A stretch of DNA of 64,000 nucleotides from Actinoplanes aureus (lineage in GTDB: Bacteria; Actinomycetota; Actinomycetes; Mycobacteriales; Micromonosporaceae). Shown one piece after another: positions 1-8,277 of the stretch (position 1 is its first letter; each line of letters starts with the position of its first letter). The position numbers were made by a program, and so were the translations under genes. The stretch is taken from contig NZ_JADQTO010000005.1 in the NCBI RefSeq assembly GCF_015704865.1, positions 480,691-544,690 on the forward strand. Direction: 5' to 3'. The notes under the pieces were generated by a model. The model did no database searches and was not told the origin of the DNA. It saw only the letters and a list, made by a program, of their open reading frames with translations.

Positions 1-1062
1 CAGCAGAGCGGTGCGCCCGGCGATGCTCGCGGCCGACACCCATTCGGTACGCGCATGAGCACCGCCGCCCGCCGGAGCCAGCCCGTCCACCGTCGGGTAC
101 CCCAGCGAGCCCGCCGTGTTGGTGTCCGCGGCCCCGTCCGCGGGTCGCCCGTCGAGATCCTCCCCGATTCCCGCCGCGATGTCCTTGATCTGCTGGAGAA
201 GAGCCTCGCCCGCGGGCCCCGGCCGCCAGGTGGGCCGGTGCGAGAGCAGCCGCGCCGACACCTCGGCCCGTTCCCGTACCGGGCGCAGCGACCGGAGTGC
301 CTCCAGGACGGCCCGCTCGTTGTCCGGGTCGCTGAAGCGCAGGCCCAGATCGGCGTGCGCCGCACCGGCGACCACGTTGGTCCGCCCGCCGCCGGCGATC
401 GTCCCGGTGTTGAGCAGCACCGGCCGCTCCGCCACCACGGCCCGGAAACGCAGCAGCTGGTCGATCAGCTCGTCGATGGCGTTCACCCCGGCGTCCGGGT
501 CGAGCGCCGCGTGCGTCTCGATCCCGGTCACCTCGATCCTGGCCCGGGTGCTGCCCCGGCGCCCGGTCTTGAGATCACCATCCGGGTGCGGTGGTTCCAG
601 CCCGAGCACGGCCCGGGCCCGGGCAGCCTCAGCACGCACCAGGTCGCCCGCGGTGGGGGAGCCGATCTCCTCGTCCGCCACCACGATCACCCGGATCTCC
701 GGATGCGGCCGGTCGCCGATCCGCTCGGCCGCTGCCAGCAGCGCGACGATGCCGGACTTGGTGTCGTAGACGCCCGGCCCGCGGATCACGTCGTCCTCCA
801 CCGACCACGGCATCTCGGCCAGGGTGCCCACCGGCCAGACGGTGTCGTAGTGGCTGAGCAGCAGGATCGGCTCACCCGCCACCTCCCGGGCGGGCAGCGT
901 CCAGATCAGGTGGTCGCCGGTGGGGTGCGGCACGCGGGCGGTGCTGAACCCGGCCCGGGTGGCGTCGGCCTCGAGCACCTCGGCGAGCGCCGCGAGTGAG
1001 CGTGGGTCACCGGTGGGTGACTCCACTGCCACGTACCGGTGCAGGGTCTCGATGAACGACAT
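1..1062 (-). CDS. M20 family metallopeptidase, candidate N-succinyl-L-amino acid hydrolase (3' end outside window)
   Basis: The frame is open from the ATG at 1062 to the window edge, giving 354 visible codons with no stop. The M20 dinuclear zinc signature is clear: SHYDTV (His71, Asp73), GVYDTKSG (Asp100), and ADEEIGS with the general base and ligand Glu131/Glu132. A late GGAHARTEW supplies the last His. M20 enzymes hydrolyse N-acyl amino acids or peptides. It is divergent from a GNAT-SIS-racemase operon, the set known from Geobacillus for turning D-amino acids into L-amino acids through N-succinyl intermediates, so hydrolysis of N-succinyl-L-amino acids is the inferred job. A generic carboxypeptidase G2/ArgE-type role is the alternative. 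No signal peptide, so cytoplasmic. Confidence 0.88.
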   Translation of the reverse strand, partial: MSFIETLHRYVAVESPTGDPRSLAALAEVLEADATRAGFSTARVPHPTGDHLIWTLPAREVAGEPILLLSHYDTVWPVGTLAEMPWSVEDDVIRGPGVYDTKSGIVALLAAAERIGDRPHPEIRVIVVADEEIGSPTAGDLVRAEAARARAVLGLEPPHPDGDLKTGRRGSTRARIEVTGIETHAALDPDAGVNAIDELIDQLLRFRAVVAERPVLLNTGTIAGGGRTNVVAGAAHADLGLRFSDPDNERAVLEALRSLRPVRERAEVSARLLSHRPTWRPGPAGEALLQQIKDIAAGIGEDLDGRPADGAADTNTAGSLGYPTVDGLAPAGGGAHARTEWVSAASIAGRTALL

Positions 1063-1064
1063 AT

Positions 1065-1136
1065 GCGAACGCTAAGTCGCCCCTCTTGCGTTGTCAACGA
1101 GCCAGAATAGCGGCAGGATGCCGGTTATACGTTCGC
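1065..1136. promoter_or_regulatory. divergent promoter region with spaced inverted repeat GCGAACG / CGTTCGC
   Basis: The 103-bp gap between the divergent M20 and GNAT genes carries GCGAACG at 1065-1071 and its exact inverse CGTTCGC at 1130-1136, near the two start sites. Symmetric half-sites flanking a divergent promoter suggest an operator controlling both sides. The binding protein is unknown. The SIS protein encoded next door has no visible DNA-binding domain. A strong ribosome site (AAGGGGGG) precedes the GNAT start. Confidence 0.4.
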
Positions 1137-1165
1137 TATCTTTGATCGAAGGGGGGTGACCTCGG

Positions 1166-1849
1166 ATGGCTGACGTGGTGGTGCGTGACCTGGACGGGCT
1201 CGCCGAGTGGACGGCGGCCTCCGCCCTCTACCGCTCCGTCTTCGGATACCAGGAACCCGAGTGGGGGTTGAGCCCGCGCCTGCTGGCCGCGCTGGGGGAG
1301 AACTCCGGCACCGTGATCGGCGCCTTCGACCCGGGCGGCGCGCTTATCGGTTTCTGCTACGGCTTCTGCGCGGTCGAGGGCGGGGAGATCTATCACTACA
1401 GTCAGGCCGCGGTGGTGGCGGCGAGCGCGCAGGGCACCGGCGTCGGCCGGTTGCTCAAGCAGGCCCAGGCCGTGGCGGCGCGCCGCACGGGTGCGCGGAG
1501 CATGCGGTGGACCTTCGATCCGTACGCGTTGCGCAACGCCCACTTCAACTTCACCGTGCTCGGCGCGATCGGAATCAGGTTCCTGCCCGACTTCTACGGG
1601 GCACCCGGGACCGACCGGGTGCTGGTGAGCTGGGACCTGACGGGCGGCGCGCGTACCCGTACCCCGCATGTCGAAGGCCTGGTGGCACCCGCCGGTGACC
1701 GATATGCGGCGCCCGGCCCCCTGGATCGGGCGTGGCTGCGCCAGCAGCTGATGAAGCGCTTCGCGGCCGGCGGCCGCCTGGTCGCCGTGACCAGGCCGGC
1801 GGATACGGAAGATCGGGTTGTCTACGCGTTCGAGGATGATCAGTCGTGA
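1166..1849 (+). CDS. GNAT-superfamily N-acyltransferase (COG3375-like), candidate D-amino acid N-succinyltransferase
   Basis: 227-residue protein with a GNAT acyl-CoA fold. The acyl-CoA pyrophosphate loop is in the segment AQGTGVGRLLK near residue 95, followed by an MRWTFDP strand and ALRNAHFN typical of the COG3375 group. That group is repeatedly found next to enolase-superfamily N-acylamino-acid racemases. In the Geobacillus pathway a GNAT succinylates D-amino acids with succinyl-CoA, the racemase inverts them and an M20 enzyme releases the L-amino acid. All three are present here, so the same role is inferred. The start is an ATG preceded by AAGGGGGG. The stop overlaps the GTG of the next gene (GTGA), so the genes are translationally coupled. 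Confidence 0.8.
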   Translation: MADVVVRDLDGLAEWTAASALYRSVFGYQEPEWGLSPRLLAALGENSGTVIGAFDPGGALIGFCYGFCAVEGGEIYHYSQAAVVAASAQGTGVGRLLKQAQAVAARRTGARSMRWTFDPYALRNAHFNFTVLGAIGIRFLPDFYGAPGTDRVLVSWDLTGGARTRTPHVEGLVAPAGDRYAAPGPLDRAWLRQQLMKRFAAGGRLVAVTRPADTEDRVVYAFEDDQS

Positions 1850-2481
1850 CCACCCGCCGATCCACCCCCGCCGAGCGGTTCGACCGTAACGTGCAGCGAC
1901 GTTCCGCCCAGGTCCTCAAGCAGCGCGTTCTCGAGCAGCAGCGCGCCGAGTTCGAGAAGGCCCTGGCCCGGGCCGCCGAGCAGGACGCCATCGAGCGCGC
2001 CGCCGCCCTGATCGTCTCCGCCCGGCGCCGCTTCCTGCTCGGCTCCGGCAAGTCGCTCAGCTACGCCTCGCTGCTCGCCTCCGACCTCAGCGCCGGCCTC
2101 TCCGGCGTGCACCTGGTCGACGGCGCCTCGCTGCGCCCACTCGACGTGCTCAGCGACATCCGCCAGGGCGACCTGCTCATCGCCGTGTCCATGGAGCGCT
2201 ATCGCCGGGACACCGTCGACGTCGCCGCCGCCTACGCGCGGCACGGCGGCGAACTGGTCCTGATCACCGACGCCGACGACGCTCCGCTGGCCGGTCTCGC
2301 CACCACGAGCATCGTGATCGGCTCCGACACCGCGTCGTACGCGAACTCGCCCACCTCGGTCGTGCTCGCCCTGCACCTGCTAGCCACCCTGACCATCGCC
2401 AGCTCCAAGGGTGCCGGTCGCCGCCTGCGCGACCGGGACGCCCTCGCCGCCGAGCTGGGTCTCTACACGGAAGAATCATGA
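1846..2481 (+). CDS. SIS-domain protein (RpiR-like effector domain, no HTH)
   Basis: 211 residues, GTG start overlapping the previous stop. From about residue 60 there is a sugar-isomerase (SIS) Rossmann-like domain: RRRFLLGSGKS, LIAVSMERYRRD and ELVLITDADDAP are the usual strand-loop elements. In RpiR/MurR regulators an N-terminal HTH of about 75 residues precedes SIS. Here only a charged helix (about residues 8-50) is present, so it is either a stand-alone ligand-binding protein, an isomerase-like enzyme, or a regulator that has lost or never had the HTH. Being sandwiched between the acyltransferase and racemase genes implies a role in the same pathway, perhaps sensing an amino-acid or amino-sugar derivative. 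Confidence 0.72.
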   Translation: MTTRRSTPAERFDRNVQRRSAQVLKQRVLEQQRAEFEKALARAAEQDAIERAAALIVSARRRFLLGSGKSLSYASLLASDLSAGLSGVHLVDGASLRPLDVLSDIRQGDLLIAVSMERYRRDTVDVAAAYARHGGELVLITDADDAPLAGLATTSIVIGSDTASYANSPTSVVLALHLLATLTIASSKGAGRRLRDRDALAAELGLYTEES

Positions 2482-3584
2482 TTCGGATCGCGAGGGTCGA
2501 GTTGCGCCGGGTCCGGCTGCCGCTCGTGCACGAGTTCCAGACCAGCTCACACGCCAAGAAGCACCTGGAGCACATCCTGGTCACGCTGACCAGCACGGAC
2601 GGTGCCGTCGGGTGGGGTGAGATCGCGTCGCCGAGCGGGCCGTTCTATTCGGCGGAGACCGTGGACAGCTGCTGGGCGATGGCCCGCTCCTTTCTGGCGC
2701 CGCTGGTCATGGGCGTGGAGTGGGACCATCCGTCGACGCTTGCCGCGGCGATGGGCAAGGTGCGTGGCAACCACTTCGCCCGCGCCGGCTTCGACATGGC
2801 GGCGTGGGCGCTGTGGTCCTCGTCGCGGGGTGTGCCGCTGGCCGCGGCGCTCGGGGGAGAGCGGGCGCGGGTTTCCGCCGGTGTGTCGCTCGGCATCGAG
2901 CCCACCATCGACGACCTGCTGGACCAGGTCTCGGCGCGGGTCTCCGAGGGTTACCGCCGGGTAAAGCTGAAGATCGCCCCCGGCTGGGACGTGCAGCCGG
3001 TCGGTGCCGTCCGGGCCGCCTTCCCCGACGTCCCCGTCCATGTGGATGCCAACGGCGCTTACGACACATCCGAAATTTCTGTCTTCGAGCATTTGGACGA
3101 GCTCGGCTTGCTGATGATCGAGCAGCCATTCGCGCCGCGCGCCCTCGTCGCCCACGCCGAGTTGCAGGCCACGCTGACCACACCCGTCTGCCTGGACGAG
3201 TCCATCGAGGACGTCGAAGACCTGGTCACCGCTCTGCGCCTCGATGCCGGCCGGATCCTCAACATCAAGGTCTCCCGGATGGGCGGCCTCACCCACGCGG
3301 TCCGCGCCCACGACCTGGCCCGCGCCTCAGACATCCCGGTCTGGTGCGGCGGCATGCACGAATTCGGCATCGGCCGCGCCGCGAACGTCGCTCTGAGCGC
3401 CCTCCCCGGCTTCACCCTCCCGTCCGACGTCTCCGGCTCCGACAAGTACTACGCCCGCGACGTCACCACCCGCCCGATCACCTGCACCGACGGCTTCGTC
3501 GACGTGCCCGACACGCCCGGCCTCGGCTGGGACCCCGACCCCGACTTCATCGCCGCACACACCGCCAACCACTTCGCGATTTAG
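2478..3584 (+). CDS. N-succinylamino-acid racemase / o-succinylbenzoate synthase family enzyme (enolase superfamily)
   Basis: 368 residues, the normal length of the MenC/NSAR family. The catalytic set is complete: KLK (Lys163 and Lys165), metal ligands Asp190 (VDANGAY), Glu215 (EQPF) and Asp240 (LDES), and the second acid/base Lys264 (NIKVSRMGG). Family members either dehydrate SHCHC to o-succinylbenzoate in menaquinone synthesis or racemise N-succinylamino acids. No men genes are nearby, while a GNAT and an M20 hydrolase are, which favours racemisation of N-succinyl-D-amino acids. The ATG overlaps the preceding TGA. A dispersed palindromic repeat lies 21 bp after the stop. Cytoplasmic. Confidence 0.9.
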   Translation: MIRIARVELRRVRLPLVHEFQTSSHAKKHLEHILVTLTSTDGAVGWGEIASPSGPFYSAETVDSCWAMARSFLAPLVMGVEWDHPSTLAAAMGKVRGNHFARAGFDMAAWALWSSSRGVPLAAALGGERARVSAGVSLGIEPTIDDLLDQVSARVSEGYRRVKLKIAPGWDVQPVGAVRAAFPDVPVHVDANGAYDTSEISVFEHLDELGLLMIEQPFAPRALVAHAELQATLTTPVCLDESIEDVEDLVTALRLDAGRILNIKVSRMGGLTHAVRAHDLARASDIPVWCGGMHEFGIGRAANVALSALPGFTLPSDVSGSDKYYARDVTTRPITCTDGFVDVPDTPGLGWDPDPDFIAAHTANHFAI

Positions 3585-3604
3585 ACAGCCTTCGCGGTCA
3601 GAGT

Positions 3605-3664
3605 CTTGTCCGGCCCAACGTGGGTGCTGTCTGGCGGTCGCTGAGGCAGCGTTGAGCGTGGGCC
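3605..3664 (+). repeat. dispersed palindromic repeat, degenerate copy 1 (terminator-like)
   Basis: This 60-bp segment begins 21 bp after the racemase stop. It closely matches, in sense orientation, the reverse complement of a perfect palindrome at 21338-21392: both read CTTGTCCGGCCCAACGTG, then TGCTGTCTGGCGG, then an inverted arm ending GGGCC. The right arm here has drifted, so only about 13 of 21 arm positions still pair. Both copies sit downstream of a gene in the same relative orientation, which suggests transcript-end hairpins. Confidence 0.6.
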
Positions 3665-4185
3665 AAGCAAGATCACCGCTTGGGGACCCTGACTACGGAA
3701 GCCCTCTAGCGCCAACGCCGTTCAGTTAGGCCGGTGACTAGTCCGGCCGGCCGCAACCGGCCTCATCAACCGCGAGTAGGCACTCCGGCTGCTGGCTGGC
3801 GGTTTCGCGGCTGGTCACAAGGCGAGAGCAGCAGAGCTCCGGCCGTCGATGCGGCACCGAATCGGGGCCTTCATTGCGTGCCTCAAGGCCAGCCGGAGCC
3901 GCCGGGCGGCCGCTCAACGGTCGCCGGGCCCTGTTTCTCAAAGGTGATCTCCGGACAGCGCGCTGATACCCGCCACCAGGATCAACTTCGACCGAACACG
4001 TCCGATGTGTCCGGCCGCCGGATAGCGGCACGAGCGACCCAAAGGCCTTTTCCGGAATGCCTGCCTTTCCGGGGCACGAACAAGATCAAATCGGGCAAAT
4101 ACTGAGAAGAACGTCACTATTCCGGGCTGAGAGCTTGGTCTATGCCGACCCGGCGTGGTTACCGTCGGGCCGTCCCGCGATGGCG
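3665..4185. other. non-coding stretch upstream of the riboswitch
   Basis: About 520 bp between the racemase repeat and the c-di-AMP riboswitch. Open frames here have no ribosome sites, no recognisable motifs and poor codon bias, so I see no gene. The promoter driving the riboswitch-rpf transcript should lie in its last 150 bp. A weakly AT-rich patch around 4085-4125 is the best candidate, but no clear -35/-10 pair can be assigned. Confidence 0.5.
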
Positions 4186-4189
4186 GGCA

Positions 4190-4350
4190 CCGTGGACGGT
4201 CCGCCGAATCCTGCCGCCGCCCACGGACACGAATCCACGGCAGGAGCGGGGGACCCAGGTAACTCGGCGCGCCCAGCAGCGCGCGCCTCGGGGTGAAGCC
4301 GCATGAGACGGCCGGGCACCTCTGTCCGAACCCGACAGCTCACCTCGCAG
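4190..4350 (+). promoter_or_regulatory. c-di-AMP riboswitch (ydaO/yuaA class) upstream of the Rpf gene
   Basis: The leader carries the conserved blocks of the ydaO class: CCGCCGAATCCTGCCG, then GGGGGACCCAGGT (4249-4261), GGGGTGAAGCCGC, GGGCACCTCTGTCCGAACCCGACAG and CACCTCGCAGGCG just before the ribosome site. In actinobacteria this aptamer usually precedes resuscitation-promoting factor, LysM and NlpC/P60 cell-wall hydrolase genes, as here. c-di-AMP binding normally turns expression off. The exact 5' edge of the aptamer is approximate. Confidence 0.9.
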
Positions 4351-4366
4351 GCGTGGAGGATCTCCC

Positions 4367-4924
4367 ATGTCTCGGATCGGTAGACGAACGCGCCTTGCCC
4401 TCGGTCTGGCGACCGCGGGTATGACCGGAGCAGGAGCTCTGCTCTTCGGTCCCGCAGCCCCGGCCCAGGCGGCCCGCCAGGTCAACTGGGATGTGGTCGC
4501 CAAGTGCGAGTCCGGCGGCAGGTGGCACATCAACACCGGAAACGGGTACTACGGCGGCCTGCAGTTCAGCCGCAGCACGTGGCTGTCGAACGGCGGCGGC
4601 AAGTACGCCCGCACCGCCGACAAGGCCAGCAAGGCGGAGCAGATCGCGATCGCCAACAAGCTGTACAAGAAGCGGGGGCTGAAGCCCTGGCCGACGTGCG
4701 GGAAGAAGCCCGGCGTCTACAAGACCACCAAGAACACCGCGAAGAAGAAGACGGTCACCGCGAAGGCGAGCGGCAAGACCTACGTGATCCGCTCCGGCGA
4801 CACCCTCGCCTCGATCGCGAAGAAGTTCAAGGTCAAGGGCGGCTGGCGAACCCTCTACAAGATCAACAGGGACCGCCTGGACAGCCCCAACCTGATCTTC
4901 CCGGGTCAGCGCATCCGCCTCTGA
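4367..4924 (+). CDS. resuscitation-promoting factor-like transglycosylase with LysM domain
   Basis: 185-residue secreted protein. A twin-basic signal peptide (RIGRRTR, hydrophobic core, cleavage near AQA-AR at about 36) is followed by an Rpf/transglycosylase domain at about 37-110 with AKCESGGRW, where Glu48 is the catalytic acid, and YGGLQFS. A Lys/Thr-rich linker leads to a C-terminal LysM at about 135-184 (YVIRSGDTLASIAKKF; NLIFPGQRI) that binds peptidoglycan. It cleaves cell-wall glycan and is expected to act in growth, germination or resuscitation. GGAGGA sits 6 nt before the ATG. Expression is probably controlled by the c-di-AMP riboswitch in its leader, linking wall turnover to turgor or c-di-AMP level. 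A hairpin terminator follows. Confidence 0.94.
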   Translation: MSRIGRRTRLALGLATAGMTGAGALLFGPAAPAQAARQVNWDVVAKCESGGRWHINTGNGYYGGLQFSRSTWLSNGGGKYARTADKASKAEQIAIANKLYKKRGLKPWPTCGKKPGVYKTTKNTAKKKTVTAKASGKTYVIRSGDTLASIAKKFKVKGGWRTLYKINRDRLDSPNLIFPGQRIRL

Positions 4925-4935
4925 CGGCCACACCC

Positions 4936-4986
4936 GATCGCCCGGCCGGTTTCGCCCTCCCCACCTGATCCCCCGGCCGGGCGATC
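4936..4986. terminator. bidirectional hairpin between convergent rpf-like and phosphotransferase genes
   Basis: Perfect 14-bp inverted arms (4936-4949 GATCGCCCGGCCGG and 4973-4986) are separated by a 23-nt loop. They lie between the stop of the plus-strand Rpf gene (4924) and the stop of the minus-strand phosphotransferase gene (5001). There is no U-tract, which is common in high-GC actinobacteria. Confidence 0.7.
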
Positions 4987-5000
4987 ACGCCGCCGCTCAC

Positions 5001-5966
5001 TCAGGACTGGAGATAGCCGGTGAGGTAGGTGAGGGAGGCGGCCAGGTCCGCGCTCTCCCGATGCGGCCGGCGCAGTTCGCCGGCGTAGACGGCGACGTCG
5101 GCGAGTTCCCACCACCGCCGGTACAGGGCGAGCGCGTCCGCTGAGATCGTGTGCCCGGTCAGCTCGCGGTACCGGCCCAGCACCGCCTCGTCGTCACCGG
5201 CCGCCTCCACGCCGAGCATGTCGGCGAAGCCGGCGGTGAGCATCCACAGGTCCCGTTCCGGCGGCGCGACCCGCACGGTGTCCCAGTCGATCAGCAGTGT
5301 GCCGGTGGCGGTGCGAAGGAAGTTGCCGGGATGTGGTTCACCGTGGGTGACCACCCACCCGGTACGGTCCGCGCCGACGATCGCGGCGAGGCGGTCGAAG
5401 TGAGCGAGCCAGTCCTCGACCTTCGAGGCGTGCTCGGCCAGAACCCGGCGGGCGGGCTCGGCGTACGGGCCGTTGTCCCAGGGCCGGCCGGTCTCGCGCA
5501 GCACCGCTTCGAGGCGGTCCCGGCCGGGCAGCAGCAGGTCGGCGTGTGGTGCGACCGGCACGGCGGTCCGATGCAGTGCGGCGAGCATGTCGACGACCGC
5601 GGGCCGGTCCGCCGGCGGATGCGGTGCGAACTCGCCGGATACGCCGTGGAGCAGCGGGAACACCGAAACCGCGTACCGATCGGTCAGGCGCCGCACGACC
5701 TCGCCGCCGGCCGCCGGGATCGGGGCTAGGACGAAGTCGAGCCGCAGCGCCAGCGCGGTCTCGAGGGACCGGCGCAGCCGGTCGAAGGCCGCGTCCGGTC
5801 CGTCGAAGCCCAGATCGTCGACCTTGACGAAGCGGTCCGCCACCGCCCAGTGGAAGCTCCCGGCACCCACCGGCAGGAACTCGGCCGTGCCGGACCGGAC
5901 CGCCCAGCCGGCCCGCAGGGCCGCCAACAGTTCGGGTACGGCCAGGTCCGCCGGTGCCTCACGCAT
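5001..5966 (-). CDS. aminoglycoside phosphotransferase (APH)-fold small-molecule kinase
   Basis: 321 residues with the APH/choline-kinase fold. VTHGEPHPGNF (about 206-216) is the Brenner catalytic loop, with Glu210 where Asp is most common, and LLIDWDT (Asp227) is the DFG-equivalent metal-binding motif. An N-terminal nucleotide-binding lobe carries FVKVD. Such proteins phosphorylate aminoglycosides, hygromycin or spectinomycin-like drugs, or metabolites such as homoserine and fructosamine. The substrate cannot be told from sequence, and resistance should not be assumed. It is a single gene transcribed toward the shared terminator at 4936-4986. Confidence 0.82.
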   Translation of the reverse strand: MREAPADLAVPELLAALRAGWAVRSGTAEFLPVGAGSFHWAVADRFVKVDDLGFDGPDAAFDRLRRSLETALALRLDFVLAPIPAAGGEVVRRLTDRYAVSVFPLLHGVSGEFAPHPPADRPAVVDMLAALHRTAVPVAPHADLLLPGRDRLEAVLRETGRPWDNGPYAEPARRVLAEHASKVEDWLAHFDRLAAIVGADRTGWVVTHGEPHPGNFLRTATGTLLIDWDTVRVAPPERDLWMLTAGFADMLGVEAAGDDEAVLGRYRELTGHTISADALALYRRWWELADVAVYAGELRRPHRESADLAASLTYLTGYLQS

Positions 5967-6008
5967 GCCGCAGCATTCTGCCTCTCGGGTTCCCGCGGGT
6001 ATGACGCC

Positions 6009-6833
6009 TCAGGCGACCCGCGCCAGCCACTCCAGGGCCGGGACGGCCTCACCCGGCAGCACTGAGATGTGCCCCTCGCCCGGCACGACCCGCAGCTCCG
6101 CCTTCGGGATCCGCCCGGCCAACCAGGCGCTGTGCGAGCTCGGCACCACGAGGTCGGCCCCGCCGTGCACGAGCAGCACCGGTGCCGTGATCACCGCCGG
6201 GTCGAAGCCCCACGGACCCACGTTGGCCAGGTCGTCGTCGACCAGCGGGGCGGGGCCGGCCGCCATCGCGGGCTCCACCACGCTGCCGAACCAGCCCCAG
6301 TCGCCGTCGAGCGCCGCCCAGTCCCCGGGCGTGAAGTCCGGCGCGCCCTCCACCGCGGCCTGCGCCTCTTTCGCCGCCCGCCCGGCCGCCGCCGCGCCCA
6401 GCGAGGCGAGGCTGCCCGGACCCATGCCGGCGAACCAGTCCAGCCCGTCCGCGGTGAACGGCGCCAGACCGGAGATGCTGACCGCGGCGGTGACCCGCTC
6501 CGGCAGCAGCGCCGCGCACGCGAGCGAATGCGGGCCGCCGCTGGAGTGCCCCATCACCGCGAACCGGTCGACGCCCAGCGCGTCGGCGACCGTGGCGGCC
6601 AGGCTCGCCGCCGACGCCATGTCCCGGCCCGGCAGGGGAGTCGATCCGCCGTAGCCGGGCCGGTCGTACGAGATGAACCGCACCCCGAGCCGCTCCGCCG
6701 CCGCGAACAACGGCTTGGGCGGTAACCCGATGTTCGGCGTCCCGTGGTGCCACATGACCACCCGGTCGCCGCTGCCCCAGTCGTACGCGTGGAGGGTCTG
6801 CCCGCCCGGAGCGGCGACATCAGTTTCGGTCAT
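6009..6833 (-). CDS. alpha/beta hydrolase
   Basis: 274 residues, start MTETD at 6833. The longer open frame extends back into the neighbouring aminotransferase gene and is not used. The catalytic triad is visible: nucleophile Ser97 in MGHSSGG, Asp226 in HGGADLV, His255 in GEGHIS. The oxyanion segment is HHGTPN (about 29-34), typical of the proline iminopeptidase / haloalkane dehalogenase-like branch. A cap domain spans about 125-205. No signal peptide, so cytoplasmic. The substrate is unknown. It is 62 bp downstream of the aminotransferase on the same strand and may be cotranscribed with it. Confidence 0.85.
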   Translation of the reverse strand: MTETDVAAPGGQTLHAYDWGSGDRVVMWHHGTPNIGLPPKPLFAAAERLGVRFISYDRPGYGGSTPLPGRDMASAASLAATVADALGVDRFAVMGHSSGGPHSLACAALLPERVTAAVSISGLAPFTADGLDWFAGMGPGSLASLGAAAAGRAAKEAQAAVEGAPDFTPGDWAALDGDWGWFGSVVEPAMAAGPAPLVDDDLANVGPWGFDPAVITAPVLLVHGGADLVVPSSHSAWLAGRIPKAELRVVPGEGHISVLPGEAVPALEWLARVA

Positions 6834-6895
6834 CACCGGGCCCACTATGGTCCGCGAAGCAGCGTTGCGCGACCCCGGTCGGTGACCGCCGACCT

Positions 6896-8254
6896 TCAGA
6901 GGAGCTCGGCGAGGGCCCGGTCGAAGATCTCGTGATGCCGGGCCACGTCGGCGGCGCTCGTCGTGGGGCACATCAGCGCCATGTTGTGGAACGGGGTGAG
7001 CAGCACACCCCGGTTCGCCAGGTAGACGTGCAGGAAGTCCTCCAGTTCGCCGTCCGCGCTGGCCGCCGACTCGGTGCCGTTGCGCGGCGCCGGGTTCGCG
7101 AACCGGTACTCGACGCGGGCGCCGAGACGGCTGACCGACCACGGCAACCCGTACCCCTCAATGATCTTTTGAATGCCGTCGGCGAAGGCCGACGCGGTCT
7201 CGATCATGTGGGCGAACGCGGCCTCGGTGAGCACTTCTTGCAGCGTGGCGCGCGTCGCGGCCATCGACACCGGATTGCCGGCGAGCGTGCCGCCCACCCC
7301 GCCCATGTCCACCAGGTCAAGATCACCGCGCCCGGTGAGTGCCTCCGCGAGCTCGGCACTGAGACCGTACGCGCCGACGGGCACACCGCCACCGATGGCC
7401 TTTCCGATCGTCACCACGTCCGGCTTCAGGCCCCAGGCGGCGGTCGCCCCGCCCGGGCCGGCAGAGAAGGTGTGCGTCTCATCGTTGATCAGGTAAGTGC
7501 CGTACTTCCGGGTCAGCTCCCGCACCCCGGCCAGGTAGCCGTCCTCCGGCAGCACGATCCCGATGTTCGTCAGTGCCGGCTCCATCAGCACGGCCGCCAC
7601 ATCCCCGTTGGCCAGCTCTCGCTCCAGGCCCACCAGATCGTTGAACTCGGCGACCCGGCTGGTCCGGGTCACGTCCACCGGCGCGCCGACGTTGCCCTCC
7701 CGGCTCTGCCCGTTGCCGTCCGGGCCCACCACGATCAGCGACTCGTCCACCGAACCGTGGTAGCAGTAGCTGTTCACCAGGATCTTCGAACGGCCGGTGA
7801 CCGCGCGCAGCAGCCGGATGGCCCACCGGTTCGCGTCCGTCGCGGTCAACGCGAAACTCCAGGCCGGCAGCCCGAACCGGGCGGCCAGCTCAGCACCCGC
7901 GACCGCGGCGTCCTCGGTGGGCAGCATGGTGGCCAGGCCACCCTTGATCCGCTCGGTGACCGCGGCGACCACCGGCTCGGGGGAGTGGCCGGCCATCGCG
8001 CCGGTGTCGCCGAGGCAGAGGTCGACGAACTCGTTCCCGTCCACGTCGACGATGCGATTACCCCAGGCTTTGTCCAGATATATCGGGAAACCTGCGGATG
8101 TCTTGTTCATCCAGGTCATCGGTACCCGGCCGAACAGGTGGTCGGCCTTCCCGTATGCGGCTCTCGAACGCGGGTGGCGGTCGGCGAAGGTGGCGCGCTC
8201 GCGCTCGGCGAGAGTGCGCAGGCGGGCGCGATCGATTCCGGAATCCGTCGACAT
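6896..8254 (-). CDS. class III PLP-dependent aminotransferase (glutamate-1-semialdehyde aminomutase-like subgroup)
   Basis: 452 residues. TIGKAIGGGVPVGAYG carries the Schiff-base Lys285. INDETHT (Asp258) contacts the pyridine nitrogen, and NSYCYHG is the phosphate and aromatic stacking region. The TMLPTED and GGVGGTLAGNP segments resemble GSA aminomutase-type aspartate aminotransferase family proteins. These interconvert amino and keto groups or shift an amino group on a small substrate. It is not the haem-pathway HemL by context, since no hem genes are present. The downstream alpha/beta hydrolase may act on a related metabolite. Substrate unknown. Confidence 0.86.
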   Translation of the reverse strand: MSTDSGIDRARLRTLAERERATFADRHPRSRAAYGKADHLFGRVPMTWMNKTSAGFPIYLDKAWGNRIVDVDGNEFVDLCLGDTGAMAGHSPEPVVAAVTERIKGGLATMLPTEDAAVAGAELAARFGLPAWSFALTATDANRWAIRLLRAVTGRSKILVNSYCYHGSVDESLIVVGPDGNGQSREGNVGAPVDVTRTSRVAEFNDLVGLERELANGDVAAVLMEPALTNIGIVLPEDGYLAGVRELTRKYGTYLINDETHTFSAGPGGATAAWGLKPDVVTIGKAIGGGVPVGAYGLSAELAEALTGRGDLDLVDMGGVGGTLAGNPVSMAATRATLQEVLTEAAFAHMIETASAFADGIQKIIEGYGLPWSVSRLGARVEYRFANPAPRNGTESAASADGELEDFLHVYLANRGVLLTPFHNMALMCPTTSAADVARHHEIFDRALAELL

Positions 8255-8277
8255 GGCGCGACGTTACCAGGGAATCA

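Noticed and set aside
6834..7142. 5' extension of the alpha/beta hydrolase frame
   Set aside because: It runs into the aminotransferase coding region antisense and lacks homology. The ATG at 6833 fits the fold.
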